Assembly: GCA_039938515.1 (NCBI GenBank)
Contig: JBDUUL010000015.1
Span: forward strand, 269,209 to 333,208
Source of the DNA: Nitrososphaera sp.
Lineage (GTDB): Archaea > Thermoproteota > Nitrososphaeria > Nitrososphaerales > Nitrososphaeraceae
Reading direction: 5' to 3'
Length of the DNA stretch: 64,000 nt
Below, piece after piece: positions 60,159 through 64,000 of the stretch. The notes below the pieces were generated by a model, which did not search any database, was not told where the DNA came from, and saw only the letters and a list, made by a program, of their open reading frames with translations. Each line of letters opens with the position of its first letter. The first letter of the stretch is position 1. The translations under genes and the position numbers were made by a program.

Positions 60159-60317
60159 TCACCCTGCTTGTCGCTTCTTGAAGTCAAGATGCCCAAGATG
60201 AACGGTCTTACTGTTTACGAAAAAATACGCAAACATGACCCGCGGGTAAAGGTGTGTTGTCTGACTGCATTTGGCCCCGAATATTACAAAGTTCAAGGTC
60301 AGGTATTCCTGCCTTGA
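60159..60317 (+). pseudogene. Response-regulator fragment
   Basis: The frame reads LLEVKMPKMNGLTVYEKIRK, then HDPRVKVCCLTAFGPEYY and ends in a stop. LLEVKMPKMNG corresponds to LLDIxMPxMNG of receiver domains, with Glu in place of the phosphoacceptor Asp, and CLTAFGPEYY to the Thr strand. The acidic N-terminal pocket and the Lys-containing C-terminus are absent. It is a remnant of a third response regulator in the window. Confidence 0.6.
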
Positions 60318-60470
60318 CGTAAGCGCTTCACGCAGCATCTGCCGAATAAAAAGTGGCAAACACCATTAAAGCTATTAGCACAATATGACAAATGTCATTG
60401 CAATAATATCCCAGTAATCAATAAAAGCAAAGTTCCTCGCCCAGCACGTCTCTGAATGCGGGTGAAATGA

Positions 60471-60833
60471 TTACAATGAATCAGCGAGCAACGCGTTAAT
60501 GCGTGAAACTATCTCCTCGTGATCGTGCTGCTGTAATACCTGCACGGCAAGCACGCCCTGGATGCCGTGGTCCGAAAGGAGAAAAAAGAATAAATCAGCG
60601 TTTTGAAAGTGCAGCGTGAAATACCTTGCTTGTCCGAAAAAGTCAGAATTTCCAATCATGATATTCGCAATGAGCGTTGCCTGGAAAAACATTTTTTCAA
60701 ATCTGTCGTCGTTTGGGACTGCCACGCCAGGCCTTGCATCCATAGCAACAAGTTTGTTGTCAACAATAATTCCTGCACCCGCGATGGTCTCGGAGAGGTG
60801 GCAGACGGCCTTACAGACTTCGAAAGTGTTCAT
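60471..60833 (-). CDS. Small hypothetical protein, possible roadblock-like fold
   Basis: The 120-residue product has an alternating pattern: FEVCKAVCHLSETIAGAGII, then VDNKLVAMDARPGVAVPNDD, FQATLIANIMIGNSDFFGQA and RYFTLHFQNADLFFFLLSDH. The beta-beta-helix-beta order and the FLLSDHGIQGVLAVQV strand resemble a roadblock/LC7 or profilin fold. The family is not certain. A partner GTPase is not in the window. Confidence 0.65.
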   Translation of the reverse strand: MNTFEVCKAVCHLSETIAGAGIIVDNKLVAMDARPGVAVPNDDRFEKMFFQATLIANIMIGNSDFFGQARYFTLHFQNADLFFFLLSDHGIQGVLAVQVLQQHDHEEIVSRINALLADSL

Positions 60834-61076
60834 CCGTTATTTGTCTGACTGACCAGACGATTGTATAATCGTAATCGTGGAAGCGGCTGACCATCATTGT
60901 GCTCGTCCTTTAATGGACAATTATGCTGAGTGCTCGTCGCGATGCTGCTCGCCCTGAATCCCAGAAAAGGCACTGTCGCATTTTCCGAATAGCCGTCCTA
61001 TGGCGACAAGGATAGATCTCTCTTCACCCGTTGATCTGCGTCCTGAAGTACGGCGCATCGCGCCTTTGTCGTCTGT

Positions 61077-61199
61077 TTAGCAGCTGCTTTTCAGGCCGAC
61101 AAGGAGGCGGGGGTGCTCGGCGGCAATGTGTTGTCGCATCTCGCTAATCACATTGCTGGAAAACGGGCAGCCAGTCGATAAGCAATTGTATTTTTCCAT
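61077..61199 (-). CDS. C2H2-like zinc-finger miniprotein (40 aa)
   Basis: From the ATG at 61199 the product reads MEKYNCLSTGCPFSSNVISE, then MRQHIAAEHPRLLVGLKSSC. The C-x4-C-x12-H-x4-H is a C2H2-type finger with wide Cys spacing. The same frame is open to 61391 without a good reason to start earlier. It is the third finger protein of this type in the window. Confidence 0.62.
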   Translation of the reverse strand: MEKYNCLSTGCPFSSNVISEMRQHIAAEHPRLLVGLKSSC

Positions 61200-61487
61200 C
61201 GCGGGGTTATTGATGCGGAGATAATTATCAATGATGGAAAAATCTGCAAGAGCATTAAGCAAGCCGATTTCCGGAATCGAAATGATAAGGAGGACAACGT
61301 TCGGATGAGAGGCTTTAGCATGGCCGACAAAAACCTGCCATGCCGCGGCGTAGCCCGTCAGCATGGCTGTAGGAACCAAAGTAGACCTCATTTAGTGAAA
61401 ATCAGAGCACGACGGCATAATACCGTACTATTATCTTTCGTTGTGATTATATAATGTGATATTTCTCAGTGTGATGATTTTCGCGAA

Positions 61488-61706
61488 TTGGAAGAGGAGA
61501 AAGAACCCCGAACGGTCAGCCTGCCTTGTGGCTGCAGGATACTCTGGGACGATGCAAATACGGCTGTAGCATTTTGCACGGGCCATTCTTCAGAATATCA
61601 GGGGGCCAAGAACGCGTATTGCCCCGAAGCCTTCTTCATGAGGTATAGCCGGGGTCTTCGCGGAATAAACACATTTTCAGACGAGCTAAAGTCACGGCTG
61701 CGATAG
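61488..61706 (+). CDS. Small Cys-containing protein (72 aa)
   Basis: The 72-residue product (TTG start) reads MEEEKEPRTVSLPCGCRILW, then DDANTAVAFCTGHSSEYQGA and KNAYCPEAFFMRYSRGLRGI. C-x-C, C-x2-H and C could bind a metal ion. No family is recognised. The start is uncertain. Confidence 0.58.
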   Translation: MEEEKEPRTVSLPCGCRILWDDANTAVAFCTGHSSEYQGAKNAYCPEAFFMRYSRGLRGINTFSDELKSRLR

Positions 61707-61883
61707 TCATCCCGTTCTTCGCAAGGCAACAAAGGCTGACGAGTCCTTTCAGCGGCTGAGGATTCTGATAATGTTGCTAGTTAGCGGGTCTTGAGTGCAG
61801 AAGCGCCGCAAACTGCCTAACCGACGGAAATGTAACGCCTTGGCTGATAAATGTATAATTATTTTGTTTCAACAACCTTAAAT

Positions 61884-61901
61884 GAGAAGATTTTTCTTCT
61901 C
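61884..61901. promoter_or_regulatory. 7-bp inverted repeat before the spherulin-4 gene
   Basis: GAGAAGA-TTTT-TCTTCTC is a perfect inverted repeat lying between a TATA-like CTTAAAT (61877-61883) and the ATG at 61907. It could be an operator that blocks initiation or a leader hairpin. Confidence 0.45.
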
Positions 61902-61906
61902 GAAAT

Positions 61907-62644
61907 ATGCGAGTAAAATCTAATACAAAATTCTCCGACATTCGATTAGTTATATCTGCTACCTCCTGCGTCGCTTTATTGTTCTGTACGATGTCCGGCT
62001 CTTTTGCCGCTCAGCCCAAGGGCTTGATAGTGCCCCTCTACAACTATGATGCTAATATTGACGGCCTTATCGCGGCCAAGCAGCACTACCCGTCAGTGGA
62101 CATCATAGCAATCCTCAACCCGGATAGCGGACCGGGTGACGCCAAAGATGATCACTGGACCGGTGTCGTCGGGAAGCTTCACGCCGCTCACATACGGGTC
62201 GTCGGATATGTCGACACAGCTTACGCGGGTGTATCTCAATCAGACGCCGACAGCAGGATAGACATGTATTACAACTGGTATGGAGTGGACGGAATATTCT
62301 TTGACGACGCCACACCAGACAACCACGACTATTACCAGGCTTTGACACATCATGCAAAGACTGGCGCGCCGGGCAAGCTCTCAATAATCAATCCCGGAGC
62401 AGCCGTCCCCGGAGAGTACGCCGACGCGGCAGACATTGTAATTGTGTATGAAAACGACGCGGTTCCATCGGGAATCGAAACTAGCGGATTGCCAAGCTCG
62501 CACGTTGGAGTGCTTGTTCACGGCACAGACGACTCGGGAAGCGTCTTTGACGCCGTGAAGGATTCAGCCGGCTACGTCTACACCTCGCCTGACTGGGGCT
62601 CTGTCGCACCTGATATTGTCGACCAAGCAAAACGCATGAGCTAG
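61907..62644 (+). CDS. Exported spherulin-4 family protein
   Basis: The 245-residue protein has a signal peptide (to about 35, GSFAAQ). The remainder is a TIM-barrel of the spherulation-specific family 4: GLIVPLYNYDANIDGLIAAK, then SVDIIAILNPDSGPG, VGYVDTAYAGVSQSDADSRI and YYNWYGVDGIFFDDATPDNH, where the FFDD acidic pair sits in the catalytic region. The fungal member Sph3 is an exopolysaccharide hydrolase of GH135, so this could act on an extracellular galactosaminogalactan-like or cell-surface polymer. It is monocistronic. Confidence 0.85.
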   Translation: MRVKSNTKFSDIRLVISATSCVALLFCTMSGSFAAQPKGLIVPLYNYDANIDGLIAAKQHYPSVDIIAILNPDSGPGDAKDDHWTGVVGKLHAAHIRVVGYVDTAYAGVSQSDADSRIDMYYNWYGVDGIFFDDATPDNHDYYQALTHHAKTGAPGKLSIINPGAAVPGEYADAADIVIVYENDAVPSGIETSGLPSSHVGVLVHGTDDSGSVFDAVKDSAGYVYTSPDWGSVAPDIVDQAKRMS

Positions 62645-63014
62645 GGCGATATGATTCCAGCCCGCACGCAAGTCCCTGCTGAAACTATCGCCTATTCTCT
62701 TGGAATAGGCAGGCTTCAAATTACGAGTCAAAGGGCGAATACCTCTAACGGCTTGCCAGCAGAGAATTTAGGCTTTCAGTATCTTCATCAAGTCTGAACT
62801 GCCTTATTTGTCGGCCCTTGGGAAGGCCTTTTACTTCCCGCGACAGATGCATAGTGTATCAACTTCGGTAATAGAATGCCATATTGAAGGGTGATTGGGC
62901 AAGCGTTTCGAGACACCGGCTAAAGAAAAGTGACATCCCTGATTCTTGCAAAGTGTTAAAGCCGGAAATCAAGTGAAAACAATCAGTAGCAACTAATATC
63001 ATTCAAGCCGGCGG
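62645..63014. other. 370-bp gap with one small ORF candidate
   Basis: Apart from the 35-residue frame at 62745-62852, nothing is recognised here. Confidence 0.35.
62745..62852 (-). CDS. Possible small protein (35 aa)
   Basis: The minus-strand ATG-to-TAG frame reads MHLSREVKGLPKGRQIRQFR, then LDEDTESLNSLLASR. It is basic at the start and acidic at the end, with a helical tail. No homologue is seen in the window. Confidence 0.35.
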   Translation of the reverse strand: MHLSREVKGLPKGRQIRQFRLDEDTESLNSLLASR

Positions 63015-63407
63015 ATGCAGACCGTGCTAATTGTCGAGAAAGAAATAACGGACGACATGGTAGAAGAAAAAATAAGGGAACTAAAGCCAATCCACCCTGA
63101 ACTTGCACAGGTGGCAGAAACAATACACCAGATGGATCTAAAAACAACCGTCAACACTATCCTTGTAGTGGATGCGCTTGAGGCGCTGCTAAAGGTCCAC
63201 GCAATGCGCGAGGCAAGAGGGAAGGCTCTCACTGAAGAAACGTCACAGGAAATTGTCAGGCAGCTACGGCCAAAGCATCCAATATTAGCCGCGGTCATTG
63301 AGCGAGGACATAAAATGGACCTGCGCGAGACGTTTGCAGCCATGATTGTCCTTGATGCCATGAAGTGGATATTAAAAATCCACGCCGCAAGGCTCGCTAC
63401 TGACTAG
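63015..63407 (+). CDS. Internally duplicated helical protein (130 aa)
   Basis: The 130-residue product consists of two similar halves of about 58-60 residues. Half 1 has LKPIHPELAQVAETIHQMDL and ILVVDALEALLKVHAMREAR; half 2 has LRPKHPILAAVIERGHKMDL and MIVLDAMKWILKIHAARLAT. The shared L-(K/R)-P-x-HP-x-LA-x-V...H-x-MDL...VDA(L/M)-x-x-(L)-LK-(V/I)-HA-x-R pattern shows a tandem duplication. It is all helical. No known domain is recognised. Confidence 0.75.
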   Translation: MQTVLIVEKEITDDMVEEKIRELKPIHPELAQVAETIHQMDLKTTVNTILVVDALEALLKVHAMREARGKALTEETSQEIVRQLRPKHPILAAVIERGHKMDLRETFAAMIVLDAMKWILKIHAARLATD

Positions 63408-63471
63408 GCAAAAAGGCGCGTCCTGACTCAGGTAGCCAGAGGCGCGTACCACCTCCCACCTTTTTCAAATT

Positions 63472-63765
63472 TTAGCTCAAGTTAAAATGGTTCTTGGTCG
63501 ACTTGTCGTAGAACTTGCTGGTCTCGATTGACTTGAACACCCAGAATGCAATCAATGCGCCTATCACAGGAGCAATCCAGTAAATCCAGTTATCAGCAAA
63601 GTCTCCAAAGACAAGAGCCGGCCCAAACGAGCGCGCGGGATTCACTGAGCCGCCGGAGACGTTCATTCCGACGATGGTGTCCACTGGAATTACTGCGCCT
63701 ATCGTAATTCCACCAAAGCTCTTACCGCCGTGTTCAACCAGACAAAGTCGTTTATCGTTTTTCAC
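63472..63765 (-). pseudogene. 5'-truncated aquaporin (MIP) gene
   Basis: The 97-residue frame (GTG start) is the C-terminal part of an MIP channel: ALVEHGG-like KNDKRLCLVEHGG, then FGGITIGAVIPVDTIVGMNV, SGGSVNPARSFGPALV (the second NPA motif) and NWIYWIAPVIGALIAFWVFK (last span). Immediately upstream in frame the sequence FGLAAV is preceded by a TAG, and the N-terminal half with the first NPA motif is absent. It cannot form a pore and is a remnant. Confidence 0.78.
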
Positions 63766-63871
63766 AGCTGCTAGTCCAAATTTCTAGCATTAGCCCCAGA
63801 CTAAAACAACAAGCACCGAAAATCATGCAAGCATAAAAAACGGCAGCGTTTTATTTCCGGATTTTACAGAA

Positions 63872-63902
63872 TAAAAAAGAGGGAGTCGGCTTTATCCGAC
63901 CC
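63872..63902 (-). terminator. Hairpin terminator of the partial cupredoxin gene
   Basis: On the minus strand GGGTCGG, loop ATAAA and CCGACTCCC form a stem followed by TCTTTTTTATTC, just after the TAA at 63903. Confidence 0.65.
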
Positions 63903-64000
63903 TTAAGATACGTTAACGGTGCCTAGCATCGTCGGGTGCAGCTGGCAGAAGTACTTGTACGTGCCTGCCTTTGTGAAGGTAAAGCTGTAGCTTGACTTTG
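63903..64000 (-). CDS. Cupredoxin, 3' end only (partial)
   Basis: The minus-strand frame entering from the right edge reads SSYSFTFTKAGTYKYFCQLH, then PTMLGTVNVS and TAA. Cys, His and Met in FCQLHPTML are type-1 copper ligands with the C-x2-H-x2-M spacing. The gene starts beyond 64000. It is an exported copper protein by family, probably an electron carrier. Confidence 0.85.
   Translation of the reverse strand, partial: KSSYSFTFTKAGTYKYFCQLHPTMLGTVNVS

Overview
The window looks like a chromosomal segment of a group I.1b (Nitrososphaera-like) ammonia-oxidising thaumarchaeon, from a gene-sparse, accessory-rich part of the genome. The indications are many exported cupredoxin-like proteins, an anchored exported protein with a PEFG-CTERM-like C-terminus, swarms of very small zinc/cysteine proteins, orphan receiver-only response regulators, small winged-helix regulators, TATA-like boxes about 25 bp ahead of several start codons, T-rich terminators, and frequent TTG/GTG starts. 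This assignment is an inference from gene content; no rRNA, tRNA, amoA or other marker gene lies in the window.

Layout. 0-7 kb: scattered small genes (zinc ribbons, coiled coils, an LEA-like peptide), one anchored exported protein, an AT-richer islet with an orphan response regulator and a cysteine-rich miniprotein, and an exported pentapeptide-repeat protein. 7-15 kb: a methyltransferase, two winged-helix regulators, two copper proteins with small membrane partners, a thioredoxin, a VOC protein, and a second response regulator beside a second copy of the cysteine-rich miniprotein. 15-24.7 kb: a polytopic membrane protein, a first patatin, an alpha/beta hydrolase, then a co-directional cluster of MinD/ParA-like ATPase, zinc-ribbon protein, small protein, winged-helix protein and second patatin. 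24.8-30.3 kb: UBP-type zinc finger, YCII protein, DNA methyltransferase and a compact four-gene SPFH/zinc-ribbon membrane module. 30.4-36.8 kb: TPR, GNAT, a second UBP zinc finger, a DUF2795-like protein, a HAD hydrolase and small proteins. 36.8-40.8 kb: three cupredoxin-fold exported proteins, two of which lack the copper-binding Cys/His/Met, and a PAP2 phosphatase. 40.9-46.1 kb: an SDR, a PII-like protein, a metal-binding miniprotein cluster (YHS, Cys/His-rich, third copy of the cysteine-rich family), a frameshifted paralogue of the LEA-like gene and a second DUF2795-like protein. 46.2-49.8 kb: two divergent exported N/Q/S/T-rich repeat proteins that could be fibre or amyloid formers. 50.0-54.8 kb: a gas-vesicle locus (GvpA, GvpJ, a GvpK fused to a GvpA-family domain, GvpF/L, GvpG-like) with an embedded zinc protein and G/Q-rich accessory proteins. 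54.9-64 kb: stand-alone Lrp ligand domain, VIT1/CCC1 transporter, SDR plus glycoside hydrolase, C2H2 miniproteins, a spherulin-4 family protein, an internally duplicated protein, a 5'-truncated aquaporin and the 3' end of another cupredoxin.

The most unusual items are the gas-vesicle operon with its K-A fusion and embedded zinc protein, the paired N/Q-rich exported repeat proteins, the ATPase-zinc ribbon-winged helix-patatin cluster, the SPFH membrane module, and a three-copy cysteine-rich miniprotein family twice found beside orphan response regulators. Functions are family-based; homology searches and expression data were not available.
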